Source of the DNA: an uncultured Ardenticatenia bacterium
Lineage (GTDB): Bacteria; Chloroflexota; Anaerolineae; Promineifilales; Promineifilaceae
NCBI GenBank assembly: GCA_937858165.1
Contig: CALLZA010000384.1
Location: forward strand, 1 to 6,767
Length of the DNA: 6,767 bases
Direction of reading: 5' to 3'
The translations under genes were made by a program, and so were the position numbers. Positions 1 to 6,427 of the stretch are shown piece after piece. The notes under the pieces are model-generated. The model saw only the letters and a program-made list of their open reading frames with translations, was not told where the DNA came from and did no database searches. Numbering within the stretch: position 1 is the first letter of the stretch; each line of letters begins with the position of its first letter.

Positions 1-21
1 GTCTCCGGTTAAGGTCCATGA

Positions 22-64
22 CGCCGTGGGCCAGTCCCCGGTCGGGCGGGCCTGGCCCACGGCG
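22..64 (-). terminator. Hairpin after the amino-acid-binding protein gene
   Basis: A perfect 13-bp inverted repeat (CGCCGTGGGCCAG at 22-34, CTGGCCCACGGCG at 52-64) encloses a 17-base loop. It begins 8 bases past the stop codon of the minus-strand gene ending at 73. The stem is long and very GC-rich, so it would stop or pause RNA polymerase or protect the mRNA 3' end. The minus strand after it (positions 21 to 1) has no T tract, so a classical intrinsic terminator is not shown. An intercistronic stabilising hairpin ahead of transporter permease genes is equally possible. Confidence 0.55.
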
Positions 65-72
65 CGCGCGTT

Positions 73-1332
73 CTAGCGGAACGGCGGCGAGTAGAGCAAC
101 CCGCCGTTGGTGTACAGATCGTTCAGGCCGCGCGGCACGTTGAACGGCGTATCCGGCCCCAGGTTGCGGTTGTAGATCTCGCCGTAGTTGCCCACCTGCT
201 TGACGACCTGGTAGCAGAAGTCGTTGTTCAGGCCGAGCGCCAGCCCCAGGTCACCCGTCTCGCCCAGCAGGTTCTGGATGACCGGGTCTTCGCCGCCCAG
301 GAAGGTGTCGATGTTGTCGGAGGCGATGCCCAACTCCTCGGCATTGATGGTGCAGAAGACCGTCCACTTGACGATGTCGAACCAGTTGTTGTCACCGTGG
401 CGCACCGCCGGGGCCAGCGGCTCCTTCGACATCGTCTCTTCGAGGATGACGTGGGCTGCCGGGTCAGACAGCAGCACGAGCTGCGAGACGAGGCCCGACT
501 TATCGGTCGTGAAGCCGTCGCACTGCCCCTGCTCATACGCCTCGCGCGTCGGGTCGGCGCCGTCGAAGACAAGCGGCGTGAAGTCGATGCCGCGGGCACG
601 GAAGACGTCGGCCAGATTCTTCTCCGTCGTCGTGCCCGACTGGACGCAGATCGTGCCGCCATCGAGGTCTTCCAGGGTGGTAATGCCGTCGGCGGCGCGC
701 ACCATCATACCTTGCCCGTCATAGAAGGTCGTCGGGCCAAACTCCAGGCCCAGCGACGTGTCCCGGCTAATGGTCCAGGTCGTGTTGCGGAAGAGCACGT
801 CCACTTCACCCGCCTGCAGGACGGGGAAGCGCTCGTTGGCCGTCGTCGGCCGCACTTCGATAGCGTTGGGGTCGCCCAACACAGCGACCGCAACCGCCCG
901 GCAGAAGTCAATGTCGAACCCCTCGAACTCGTTGGTATCGGGGTTGATATAGCCGAAGCCGGGCACAGACTGGTTGCCGGCGCAGCGCAGGACGCCGCGG
1001 TCGCTCACCTGCTGGAAGGTCGGCCCGCCCCCGGCGACAATGGCCACGGTGGGCACAGCGGCCGGGTCGGCCGTGGCCGCGGCGGTGGCTTCTTCGGTCG
1101 GCGCGGTGGTGGCCTCGGCCACGACTTCCGCGGTCGCCTCCTCGGTGGGCGCGGTGGCTTCTTCAGCCGTCGGCTCGGCCATCTCTTCCGTCGGTTCAGC
1201 GGCCGTCTCTTCCACGGCTGTGGTTGCCTCGGCCACGGGCGTGATGCCCGACACATCTTCTCCGCCGCCGCAGGCCACCAGCGTTAACGCCAGGGCCAGC
1301 AGCGCGAGCAACAGGACAGTTTTCACCTTCAT
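73..1332 (-). CDS. aapJ: General L-amino-acid ABC transporter substrate-binding lipoprotein (AapJ/BztA type)
   Basis: 419-residue extracytoplasmic solute-binding protein of family 3 that would capture amino acids and deliver them to an ABC permease. Residues 1-21 form a lipoprotein signal: MKVK, a Leu/Ala hydrophobic core, and lipobox L18-V-A-C21, so the mature protein should be lipid-anchored at Cys21. Residues 22-105 are a low-complexity Thr/Glu/Ala/Pro tether. The binding domain follows, with AapJ-type blocks: GFDIDFCRAVAVAVLGD (138-154), RFPVLQAGEVDVLFRNTTWT (168-187), DGQGMM (205-210), CVQSGTTTEKNLAD (229-242), CDGFTTDKSGL (271-281), SKEPLAPAVRHGD (302-314), VGNYGEIYNRNLG (380-392) and the C-terminal RGLND...GGLLYSPPFR. 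The start at 1332 is preferred over an ATG at 1371 because AGAAGGA lies 5 bases upstream and the signal peptide then begins correctly. The tether makes it longer than usual AapJ (about 340 residues). No permease or ATPase gene is visible; they could lie beyond position 1. Substrate range is inferred from family only. Confidence 0.93.
   Translation of the reverse strand: MKVKTVLLLALLALALTLVACGGGEDVSGITPVAEATTAVEETAAEPTEEMAEPTAEEATAPTEEATAEVVAEATTAPTEEATAAATADPAAVPTVAIVAGGGPTFQQVSDRGVLRCAGNQSVPGFGYINPDTNEFEGFDIDFCRAVAVAVLGDPNAIEVRPTTANERFPVLQAGEVDVLFRNTTWTISRDTSLGLEFGPTTFYDGQGMMVRAADGITTLEDLDGGTICVQSGTTTEKNLADVFRARGIDFTPLVFDGADPTREAYEQGQCDGFTTDKSGLVSQLVLLSDPAAHVILEETMSKEPLAPAVRHGDNNWFDIVKWTVFCTINAEELGIASDNIDTFLGGEDPVIQNLLGETGDLGLALGLNNDFCYQVVKQVGNYGEIYNRNLGPDTPFNVPRGLNDLYTNGGLLYSPPFR
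1063..1236 (-). repeat. Degenerate repeat coding the lipoprotein Thr/Glu/Ala/Pro linker
   Basis: This stretch encodes residues 33-90 of the binding protein, built from variants of PTEEATA and VAEATTA (for example APTEEATAEV, VAEATTAPTEEATA). At DNA level the plus strand repeats units such as gcggtggcttcttc and gcctcggccac. The segment is a flexible, acidic, probably extended spacer that holds the binding domain away from the membrane. Such repeats can gain or lose units by slippage, so linker length may vary among strains; that is inference. Confidence 0.7.
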
Positions 1333-1337
1333 ACTCT

Positions 1338-1344
1338 TCCTTCT
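1338..1344 (-). promoter_or_regulatory. Ribosome-binding site that fixes the aapJ start
   Basis: On the minus strand AGAAGGA stands 5 bases before the ATG at 1332-1330, inside a purine-rich run (GAGGGAGAAGGAAGAGT). The upstream in-frame ATG at 1371 has no comparable site and would bury the signal peptide, so this motif decides the start. Confidence 0.8.
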
Positions 1345-1350
1345 CCCTCG

Positions 1351-1378
1351 GTTCAATTGAACATACCACAACAGTTGT
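1351..1378 (-). promoter_or_regulatory. Palindromic operator-like sites over a weak extended -10 promoter
   Basis: GTTCAATTGAAC (1351-1362) is a perfect 12-bp palindrome and ACAACAGTTGT (1368-1378) a perfect 11-base odd palindrome; they are 5 bases apart. Between and across them the minus strand reads TGG-TATGTT, an extended -10 element (box at 1360-1365) with no good -35. The predicted start of transcription, near 1353, would fall inside the first palindrome, about 20 bases before the start codon. A repressor bound there would block initiation. The palindromes are direct observation; the operator role is inference and no cognate regulator is identified. Confidence 0.35.
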
Positions 1379-1484
1379 TAACGAACGGATCGACAGCCGC
1401 TTCCCTCTGCCCAACAGTGCTCCTCCCTACCCGGAACGGCGGCGCCAACACTGGCCGCGTCCTGACAGGCTATACGGTTGATGA

Positions 1485-1549
1485 GCTACCGACGGGTAGC
1501 CCGACTTTGGCGTGTTGGCGATGAGCGCGCCGGCGGGCAAACCGGCGCG
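1485..1549. repeat. Two GC-rich hairpins in the intergenic leader
   Basis: GCTACC (1485-1490) pairs with GGTAGC (1495-1500) across 4 bases. CGCGCCGG (1526-1533) pairs perfectly with CCGGCGCG (1542-1549) across an 8-base loop. Neither is followed by a T tract on either strand. They lie 150-220 bases upstream of aapJ and would be in its leader RNA if transcription starts at the promoter candidate near 1590. They may be structured leader elements or remnants of a dispersed GC-rich repeat. The remaining sequence between 1379 and 1588 shows no gene. Confidence 0.45.
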
Positions 1550-1588
1550 TTAACTCAGTGTGCCCTATGGTTCGTGGGTTGGCGGAAT

Positions 1589-1617
1589 ACTATAGGGGAT
1601 GTGGGGCAAAGATGCAA
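1589..1617 (-). promoter_or_regulatory. Candidate sigma-70-like promoter upstream of aapJ
   Basis: Minus-strand TTGCAT (1617-1612), a 17-base spacer and TATAGT (1594-1589) match the -35/-10 layout, with 5 of 6 matches in the -10 box and 3 of 6 in the -35. It begins directly at the T tract that ends the ctaB terminator, a natural place for the next transcription unit. It would give aapJ a leader of roughly 250 bases containing the hairpins at 1485-1549. Only sequence resemblance supports it. Confidence 0.35.
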
Positions 1618-1675
1618 AAAAAGGGGCCAGGGGCCAGGGGCCAGGGAAGAGCTCACTCGCTCTTCCCTGGCCCCT
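1616..1675 (-). terminator. Strong intrinsic terminator of ctaB with slipped GGGGCCA repeats
   Basis: A perfect 17-bp stem (1636-1652 with 1659-1675) closes a 6-base loop, starting 4 bases after the ctaB stop codon. On the minus strand it is followed by two further TGGCCCC units and then seven T residues (A run at 1616-1622 on the plus strand). The 7-base unit GGGGCCA occurs three times in tandem on the plus strand (1623-1643), so the 3' arm of the RNA hairpin can pair in several registers, and one register puts the stem directly against the T tract. Confidence 0.85.
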
Positions 1676-1679
1676 ACTC

Positions 1680-2603
1680 TTACCACGGCACTATCAGATC
1701 GACACAGATAGCCAGCAGCAGCACCAGCAGGTAGTAGTTCGACGACATGAACAACTTGCGGGCATGCAGGGGCGACGGGTCGCGGATGAGCATGAAGTTG
1801 CGATAGAAGAGATCGACGGTGATGGCCAGCACGGGCAGGAAGTAGAGCCAGCCCAGCCCCGGCAGGACGACCAGCAGCAGGCTGAGGATGCCCGTCGGCA
1901 GGGTGTGGCTCATGACCCACCAGGCGGCGCGCCGCGGCGTGGTCTGCGTCGGCAACATGGGCACGTCGGCCCGGCTGTACTCGTCGCGGTAGAGGATGGC
2001 CAGGCTCCAGAAGTGGAACGGTGTCCACAGAAAGAGGATGGCCGCCAACACCAGCGCGCCGACGTCGTTCCACGCCCCGGCGGCGGCGCTGCCGCTGAGG
2101 ACGGCGGCGCTGCCGGCCGCGCCACCGATGACGATATTGAGCAGCGTGCGCGGCTTCAGCCAGATGGTGTAGATGCCGACGTAGATGACCGCGCCCAACA
2201 GCAGGAAGAAGGCCAGCGGCCGGTTGAACGGCAGCACGGCCAGCACCGGAACCAGCACCAGGGCCACGCCGACGAGGGGAACCCAACGCGGGTCGGCGAT
2301 GTCGCCGTTGACCAGCGGCCGGTGGCGCGTGCGCCCCATCAGCCCGTCGCGGTTGCGCTCCCAGTACTGGTTGAGCGACGACGCCCCGGCGGCGGCCATG
2401 CCGCCCGTGAGCCAGATGAGCAGCAGAGCGCCCCAGCCCGGCCAGCCGCCGGCGGCCAGAAACATGCCCGCCGTGGCCGCCATTAGCAGCAGGAAGACGA
2501 TGCGTAGCTTGAACAGCACCGTCAGCATGTGTAAAGTGCTGCGCCAGCCCGTCGCCGCCGCGTGGGTCTCAAATGAACGCTCCGTTGCCTTCGATAACGA
2601 CAT
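1680..2603 (-). CDS. ctaB: Protoheme IX farnesyltransferase (heme O synthase)
   Basis: 307-residue membrane prenyltransferase of the UbiA family. It transfers farnesyl from farnesyl diphosphate to the vinyl group of heme b to make heme O, used directly or via heme A in heme-copper terminal oxidases. The first motif is NQYWERNRDGLMGRTRHRPL (78-97): Asn78, Asp86, Met89, Arg91-Thr92 and Arg95 match CtaB, while the first acidic position is Glu82 where many members have Asp. Other hallmarks are YTIWLKPRTLLNIVIGG (145-161), WTPFHFWSLAI (193-203) and the second acidic loop YRDEYSRADVPMLP (205-218). Around eight or nine hydrophobic segments span residues 31-305, ending in ICVDLIVPW. The start at 2603 has GGAG 5 bases upstream; the open frame extends to an ATG at 2732, but that adds an unfamiliar Cys-rich stretch and crosses the promoter. 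No oxidase subunit or ctaA gene is adjacent. It is flanked by its own promoter and terminator, so it is probably monocistronic. Confidence 0.95.
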   Translation of the reverse strand: MSLSKATERSFETHAAATGWRSTLHMLTVLFKLRIVFLLLMAATAGMFLAAGGWPGWGALLLIWLTGGMAAAGASSLNQYWERNRDGLMGRTRHRPLVNGDIADPRWVPLVGVALVLVPVLAVLPFNRPLAFFLLLGAVIYVGIYTIWLKPRTLLNIVIGGAAGSAAVLSGSAAAGAWNDVGALVLAAILFLWTPFHFWSLAILYRDEYSRADVPMLPTQTTPRRAAWWVMSHTLPTGILSLLLVVLPGLGWLYFLPVLAITVDLFYRNFMLIRDPSPLHARKLFMSSNYYLLVLLLAICVDLIVPW

Positions 2604-2608
2604 AGCTA

Positions 2609-2612
2609 CTCC
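2609..2612 (-). promoter_or_regulatory. Ribosome-binding site that fixes the ctaB start
   Basis: Minus-strand GGAG lies 5 bases before the ATG at 2603-2601 (GGAG-TAGCT-ATG). It supports a 307-residue product of normal CtaB length over the 350-residue open frame from 2732. Confidence 0.7.
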
Positions 2613-2634
2613 GACCTGACTACACCCGCACCCA

Positions 2635-2687
2635 GATTGCCCGTCCGGCAATCGCGGAATTGTAGCAAGGCAAGCCCGGCACAACAA
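2635..2687 (-). promoter_or_regulatory. ctaB promoter with hairpin at the transcription start
   Basis: Minus-strand TTGTTG (2687-2682), a 17-base spacer and TACAAT (2664-2659) form a plausible sigma-70-type promoter; the -10 box matches in 5 of 6 positions. Transcription would begin near 2652, leaving a leader of about 50 bases. GATTGCC (2635-2641) and GGCAATC (2647-2653) form a perfect 7-bp inverted repeat with a 5-base loop right at that point. It could be an operator or a 5' stabilising hairpin. The role is inferred from position only. Confidence 0.5.
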
Positions 2688-2693
2688 ATAAGA

Positions 2694-2798
2694 AATAGAA
2701 TAGGCGTGACACGGATTTACGCGGCGGAACACAGATAAAGAAACCCGCTCGGCCTAAACCGTATCAATCCGTGCTATCCGTGTCATCCGCATTCTATT
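2694..2798. repeat. Imperfect inverted repeat between the kinase gene and ctaB
   Basis: Arms of 23 bases (2694-2716 and 2776-2798) match at 19 positions around a 59-base spacer. The right arm overlaps the kinase stop codon (2796-2794). It continues a 9-base tandem pattern: ATCCGTGCT, ATCCGTGTC, ATCCGCATT at 2767-2793. The left arm repeats ATCCGTGTC in inverted orientation at 2708-2716. Transcribed from the kinase gene it would fold into a long hairpin followed by a T-rich stretch (minus strand of about 2684-2699), so it may terminate that transcript. It looks like a dispersed intergenic repeat. Confidence 0.6.
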
Positions 2799-5700
2799 CC
2801 ATGCGCGCCCGCTCCAGTTCGGCCGCCGCCTGGCGCATGCTGCCGATGCGGCGCGGCGCGGGGGCGACCAGCCGCCTGACGACATCGGCCAGAAGCGGCG
2901 GCACGCCATCGAGGGGCGGCAACTCCGCGGCCAGGATGGCCAGCAGCGTGGCTCCGCCGCTGGCGCGCATGAAGGGGTGGCGGCCGGTCACCATCTCCAG
3001 CAGCATCACCCCCAGCGCCCAGACATCGCCGGCCGCGCCCGCCTCTTCGCCGCGCACGGCTTCCGGGCTTAGGTAGGCCAGCGTGCCCAAGAGCGTACCC
3101 TGTTGCGTCAGGCGCGTCGCCGCGGCGTCGAAAGCCAGCCCAAAGTCGGTCAGCCGCGGCGTGCCGTCAGCGGCCAGCAGCACGTTCTCCGGCTTCAGGT
3201 CGCGGTGGATAACGCCCAGATGGTGGGCGCGGGCCAGCGCGTCGGCCAGCTCCAGAGCGATGTCGAGCGCCTGGGCCGGCGGCAGCGCTCCGTCGCGCTC
3301 CAATCGCTGGCGCAGGGTACCGCCGGGGACGTACTCCATGACGATGGCGTAGCCACCGTCGTCCGCCGGCTGCGCGGCCAGCAAGCGGACGATATTGGGG
3401 TGGTTTAGGGCCGCCAGCACTTCGCCTTCGCGCAGGAAACGGCGCACCATCTGTGGCTCCTGGGCCACCACCTCGGCCCGCAGTCGCTTGATGGCCACCG
3501 GCTGCCCCTGCCCATCGTGGCCCAGATAGACCTCCCCCATGCCGCCGCGGGCCAGGAGGCGCTCGGTCGTGAACGCAGCGCGATTGGGGACAATCGCGCT
3601 GCCGGGCAGGGGGGCGTGGTTGGGCGTGATCGACCCCAATCGCGTTACGGTCAGCGCGTCGCCCTCGGCCAGGGCGAGAGCGGTAGCCTGCTCAGTGGTC
3701 AGTTCGCGCCCGGCGGCCTCGGCCGCGACGTAGGCCGCCCCCAGCCGCCGCCGCGCCGCGTCGTCGATCTCGGCCAGCATCATGGCGAAGTCGGGCGCGC
3801 GCACCGGGTTGCGCGTGTGGGCATCTACATAGCTGACAAGACGCACGGCTGCCTCGTCGCGCCCGGCGCGGCTGAGCAGCAGGGCAATAGGGTAGAGAGT
3901 GACATCGACCATGACGCGAATGCCTGATTCGCGCCAGTAGACCAGAGCGCGGCGCATGTCGGGCCAGACCTCGGCCGGGTGGCCCCCTTCCAACAGGCGC
4001 AGCAGGGCCAGGTTGAAGACGACCGTCATCTCCACCCGTGCGAAGCCCCCGGCGCGGGCCAGGACCAACCCCTCTTCCAGATCGACCCGCGCCGCAGCCA
4101 GTTCACCGCGCACCATCTTGTTTTCAGCCACGTTCGACAACAACATGGCCTGATGGTATGGGTCGGCGATGGCCCGCGCCATGCCCAGCGCCTCCTCATG
4201 CAGTCGCAGCGCCTCGGCCAAATGCCCCTCGTGATACTCCAGCAGGCCCAACCCGTTCAGGCTGCTGATGACGGCTCCGGCGCTGCCCACCTGGCGCTGC
4301 AGCGCCAGCGCCTCTTCCTGATAGGCGCGGGTCAAGTCGAAGCGGCCCAGCAGTTTGTTGACCGAGGCCAGATTGCCCAACATGGTGGCTACGGCGGGCA
4401 GATTGTTGCGCGCGCGCTCGATGTCCAGAATCTCGCGCGTGTAGCGCTCGCTCAGTTCCAGCTCCTCGCGCCAGTAGTGGATGGCGGCGATGTTGCGCAG
4501 GGTAATCGCCATCTGGCCGCGGTCGGCGGCGTCGCCCAGTTGCTTTTGTAACTCCAGGCTACGGGCCAGCAGTCTCAGCGCCTCCTCGTGGTCGTCCTGA
4601 TAGCGGGCCAACATGCCCGCTGTGCTGTGGGCTTCGGCCAGCAGAGCGGGCGGCGCATCATCCGGCGCGGCGGCGATAAGCCGGGCCAGCCGGTCGCGTC
4701 CCTCGGTGAACAGGCCGCGGTAGCGCCAGAAACTGCGCAGGGCCACGGCCAGGCGCAGGGCACTGTAGAGACGTTCCGGCGCAACGTCTCTACGGCTGCC
4801 GTGATCCAGCGCGGCGCGCATATCGTCCAGATCGGCCGACAGCCGCTCCAGCCAGACGGCCTGCTCCTTGCCCTCCAGCAGCGGCGCGGCGCGCTCGGCC
4901 AGCGCCAGGTAGTACGCCAGGTGGCGGGCGGCGACCCTCTCACCCTCGCCGCGGCGGGCCAGTTGCTCGTTGGCGTACTCGCGCAGGACGACCAGCAGGC
5001 GGTAGCGGGTCTCGCCGTTGGCGGCCTCGGCCGGCTGGATCATGCTCTTGTCGACCAGCGCAGCCAGCCGCTCGATGCCGGCCAGAGGCTGCCCGGATGG
5101 CGGCGTGTCGGCCGGGGGTAACTCGTTGCCGCAGACGGCGGCGGCGGCGGCGGCCGAGAACGCGCCGTTGAACACAGCCAACCGGTCAAACAGCCGCTGC
5201 TCCTGAGGATCGAGCAGGCGATAGCTCCACTCCACCGCGCCGCGCAAGGTGCGCTGCCGCTCGCTGACGTGGCGCAAGTGGGCGGTCAGGTCGAGGGCGC
5301 TGGTCAGTTGGGCCAGCAGCGCCGGCGGCGGCAGCAGCTTGACCCGCGCCGCGGCCAGTTCAATCGCCAGCGGCAGGCCGTCGAGGCGGGCGCAGATGGC
5401 AACAACGGCGGCGGCATTGTCGGCTGTCAGGGCAAAGCCGGGCCGCGCAGCCCGGGCGCGGGCCACAAACAGGGCCACAGCCGGCGCGGCCGGCAAATCG
5501 GTTAGGGCCGACGCGCCCGGCGCGGGCAAGGCCAGCGGCGCGACCGGGTACTCATACTCACCGTAGAGCCGCAGCACCTCACGGCTGGTCACCAGCAGCT
5601 TCAGCCCCGCCGCCCCGCTCAGCAGTTCGAGCAGGTCATCGGCGGCGTCGACAACCTGCTCGAAGTTGTCGAGGATGAGCAGCAGGCGGCGCGCCGCCAG

Positions 5701-6387
5701 GTGGTCGATCAGCATATCTAGCGGGGCGCGGCCGACCTCGTCCTTCGCCCTCAGCGCCTGGGCAATGGCCGAGACAACCAGCGCCGCGTCGTGGACGGGA
5801 GCCAGATCGACAAAAACCACCCCGTCGGTAAAGATGAATGGAAACGCTTCGGCCAGACGGCGGCCGACTTCGATGCTCAGGCGCGTCTTGCCCGTGCCCC
5901 CCGGCCCGGTCAGCGTGACGAGTCGCGCGTCCGGCAAGCGTAGCAGGTCGGCCACGGCAGAGATGTCCTCCTCGCGGCCGATGAGGCTGGTCAGGGGGGC
6001 GGGCAGAAGGATGAGCGGAGCGTTCCGATCCCTCTCTCCTGAGGAGGGGCTGAGGGAGGACACCTGATTCCCCGACCTTGGGGAGGGGTTAGGGGAGGGC
6101 GCTTCCGGCAGAGGCACAGACCCTCTCCCTGGCCCCACAGGAGAGGGGAGTCGATCATCCTCGCGTTGGCGGGCGAAGCTGATGAAGCGCTCGCGTTCGT
6201 CGGCCGGGATTTGCAGGCAGTCGGCCAGCAGCCCGGCCAGCTGACGCGACGGCCGCCGCTCGTCCGACTCCATCTTGCGGATGGTGACGACGGAGCAGGC
6301 GGCGCAATCGGCCAGCGCCTCCTGGGTCATGTCCACGGCCCGCCGCCGCCGCCGCAACCAACTGCCGAAGGTCTCGTTCTGCTCCAT
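2794..6387 (-). CDS. XRE HTH / NB-ARC STAND ATPase / TPR protein fused to a Hanks-type Ser/Thr kinase
   Basis: 1197-residue, apparently cytoplasmic signalling protein with no membrane segment or PASTA domain. Domains in order: XRE-like HTH at 7-73 ([32 protein letters not shown]); a Pro/Ser-rich linker at 78-125; NB-ARC/STAND ATPase at about 135-400 with Walker A GPGGTGKT (161-168), Walker [10 protein letters not shown] (235-243), LLVTSRE (264-270) and [16 protein letters not shown] (337-352); a winged-helix-like region to about 500; TPR-type helical repeats at about 515-860, seven of them readable; a tail [16 protein letters not shown] (893-908); and a protein kinase at 936-1190. The kinase looks active: Gly loop GGMGEVYLG (948-956), Lys967 in VAIK, Glu987, HRDLKPEN (1061-1068), DFG (1081-1083), SPE (1107-1109) and DVWALG (1121-1126). 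The activation loop has Thr1091, 1094, 1098 and 1102. STAND proteins typically oligomerise on ligand sensing; here that could activate the kinase and/or alter DNA binding. Its ligand, targets and phosphorylated substrates are unknown. Start: ATG at 6387 gives a complete HTH; GAGGG lies only 2 bases upstream. Confidence 0.93.
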   Translation of the reverse strand: MEQNETFGSWLRRRRRAVDMTQEALADCAACSVVTIRKMESDERRPSRQLAGLLADCLQIPADERERFISFARQREDDRLPSPVGPGRGSVPLPEAPSPNPSPRSGNQVSSLSPSSGERDRNAPLILLPAPLTSLIGREEDISAVADLLRLPDARLVTLTGPGGTGKTRLSIEVGRRLAEAFPFIFTDGVVFVDLAPVHDAALVVSAIAQALRAKDEVGRAPLDMLIDHLAARRLLLILDNFEQVVDAADDLLELLSGAAGLKLLVTSREVLRLYGEYEYPVAPLALPAPGASALTDLPAAPAVALFVARARAARPGFALTADNAAAVVAICARLDGLPLAIELAAARVKLLPPPALLAQLTSALDLTAHLRHVSERQRTLRGAVEWSYRLLDPQEQRLFDRLAVFNGAFSAAAAAAVCGNELPPADTPPSGQPLAGIERLAALVDKSMIQPAEAANGETRYRLLVVLREYANEQLARRGEGERVAARHLAYYLALAERAAPLLEGKEQAVWLERLSADLDDMRAALDHGSRRDVAPERLYSALRLAVALRSFWRYRGLFTEGRDRLARLIAAAPDDAPPALLAEAHSTAGMLARYQDDHEEALRLLARSLELQKQLGDAADRGQMAITLRNIAAIHYWREELELSERYTREILDIERARNNLPAVATMLGNLASVNKLLGRFDLTRAYQEEALALQRQVGSAGAVISSLNGLGLLEYHEGHLAEALRLHEEALGMARAIADPYHQAMLLSNVAENKMVRGELAAARVDLEEGLVLARAGGFARVEMTVVFNLALLRLLEGGHPAEVWPDMRRALVYWRESGIRVMVDVTLYPIALLLSRAGRDEAAVRLVSYVDAHTRNPVRAPDFAMMLAEIDDAARRRLGAAYVAAEAAGRELTTEQATALALAEGDALTVTRLGSITPNHAPLPGSAIVPNRAAFTTERLLARGGMGEVYLGHDGQGQPVAIKRLRAEVVAQEPQMVRRFLREGEVLAALNHPNIVRLLAAQPADDGGYAIVMEYVPGGTLRQRLERDGALPPAQALDIALELADALARAHHLGVIHRDLKPENVLLAADGTPRLTDFGLAFDAAATRLTQQGTLLGTLAYLSPEAVRGEEAGAAGDVWALGVMLLEMVTGRHPFMRASGGATLLAILAAELPPLDGVPPLLADVVRRLVAPAPRRIGSMRQAAAELERARME
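4765..4793. repeat. Palindromic repeat inside the kinase-fusion gene, before the TPR array
   Basis: GTAGAGACGTT (4765-4775) and AACGTCTCTAC (4783-4793) form a perfect 11-bp inverted repeat around a 7-base loop. It encodes residues [11 protein letters not shown] (532-542) between AALDHG and [12 protein letters not shown], near the start of the TPR array. It resembles the TAGAGACGTT...AACGTCTCTA palindromes known to me as dispersed repeats in cyanobacterial and Chloroflexota genomes. The reading frame is kept, so the element is translated. Confidence 0.75.
6029..6150. repeat. Cluster of C/G-tract palindromes coding the HTH-ATPase linker
   Basis: Three palindromic modules lie end to end. CTCCTGAGGAG sits at 6036-6046 within a CCCTCT...GAGGGA setting. 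CCCC...GGGG lies at about 6070-6083, followed by aggggttaggggaggg. CCCTCTCC (6121-6128) pairs perfectly with GGAGAGGG (6140-6147). The whole tract encodes residues 80-120, a Pro/Ser/Gly-rich linker ([30 protein letters not shown]). Composition and structure differ from the domains on both sides, as expected of an inserted intergenic-type repeat that stayed in frame. Confidence 0.7.
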
Positions 6388-6400
6388 AGCCCTCAGTGGC

Positions 6401-6420
6401 TCTCGCTTGGCGAGATTGTA
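6401..6420 (-). promoter_or_regulatory. Candidate promoter of the kinase-fusion gene
   Basis: Minus-strand TACAAT (6420-6415) is a good -10 box, the same hexamer as at ctaB; no clear -35 lies 16-18 bases upstream, where a CTCTGTGTT repeat sits instead. Just downstream TCTCGC (6401-6406) and GCGAGA (6410-6415) form a 6-bp inverted repeat with a 3-base loop, overlapping the predicted start near 6408. The leader would be only about 20 bases. The inverted repeat could be an autoregulatory site for the protein's own HTH; that is speculation from position. Confidence 0.4.
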
Positions 6421-6427
6421 ACACTTT

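Noticed and set aside
1..19. Possible start of a next minus-strand gene (ATG at 19-17, MDLNRR...), which would be a permease
   Set aside because: Only six codons are visible, the ATG directly follows the hairpin, and no clear ribosome-binding site is present.
397..1287. 296-residue open frame on the plus strand
   Set aside because: It lies wholly opposite the well-supported binding-protein gene, is rich in Arg/Gly/His with no family features, and is a shadow caused by high GC content.
1333..1371. 13-residue extension of the binding protein (MWYVQLNRGRRKS)
   Set aside because: It would put 13 residues before the signal peptide, and its DNA contains the ribosome-binding site and palindrome of the better start.
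1480..1560. tRNA-like phrases (GGTAGCTCA on the minus strand)
   Set aside because: No cloverleaf, T-arm GGTTC motif or acceptor stem can be built around it.
1599..2486. 295-residue open frame on the plus strand
   Set aside because: It starts in the ctaB terminator and runs opposite ctaB; its Gln/Arg/Ala-rich composition is typical of an antisense shadow.
2604..2732. N-terminal extension of ctaB to an ATG at 2732
   Set aside because: It adds a Cys-rich stretch unknown in CtaB, spans the TTGTTG-TACAAT promoter and the inverted repeat, and lacks the GGAG found before 2603.
2794..6387. Reading the STAND-kinase protein as an antiphage defence system
   Set aside because: STAND ATPases and Ser/Thr kinases both occur in defence, but there is no effector nuclease, defence neighbour or mobile element here; the N-terminal XRE domain fits a regulator better.
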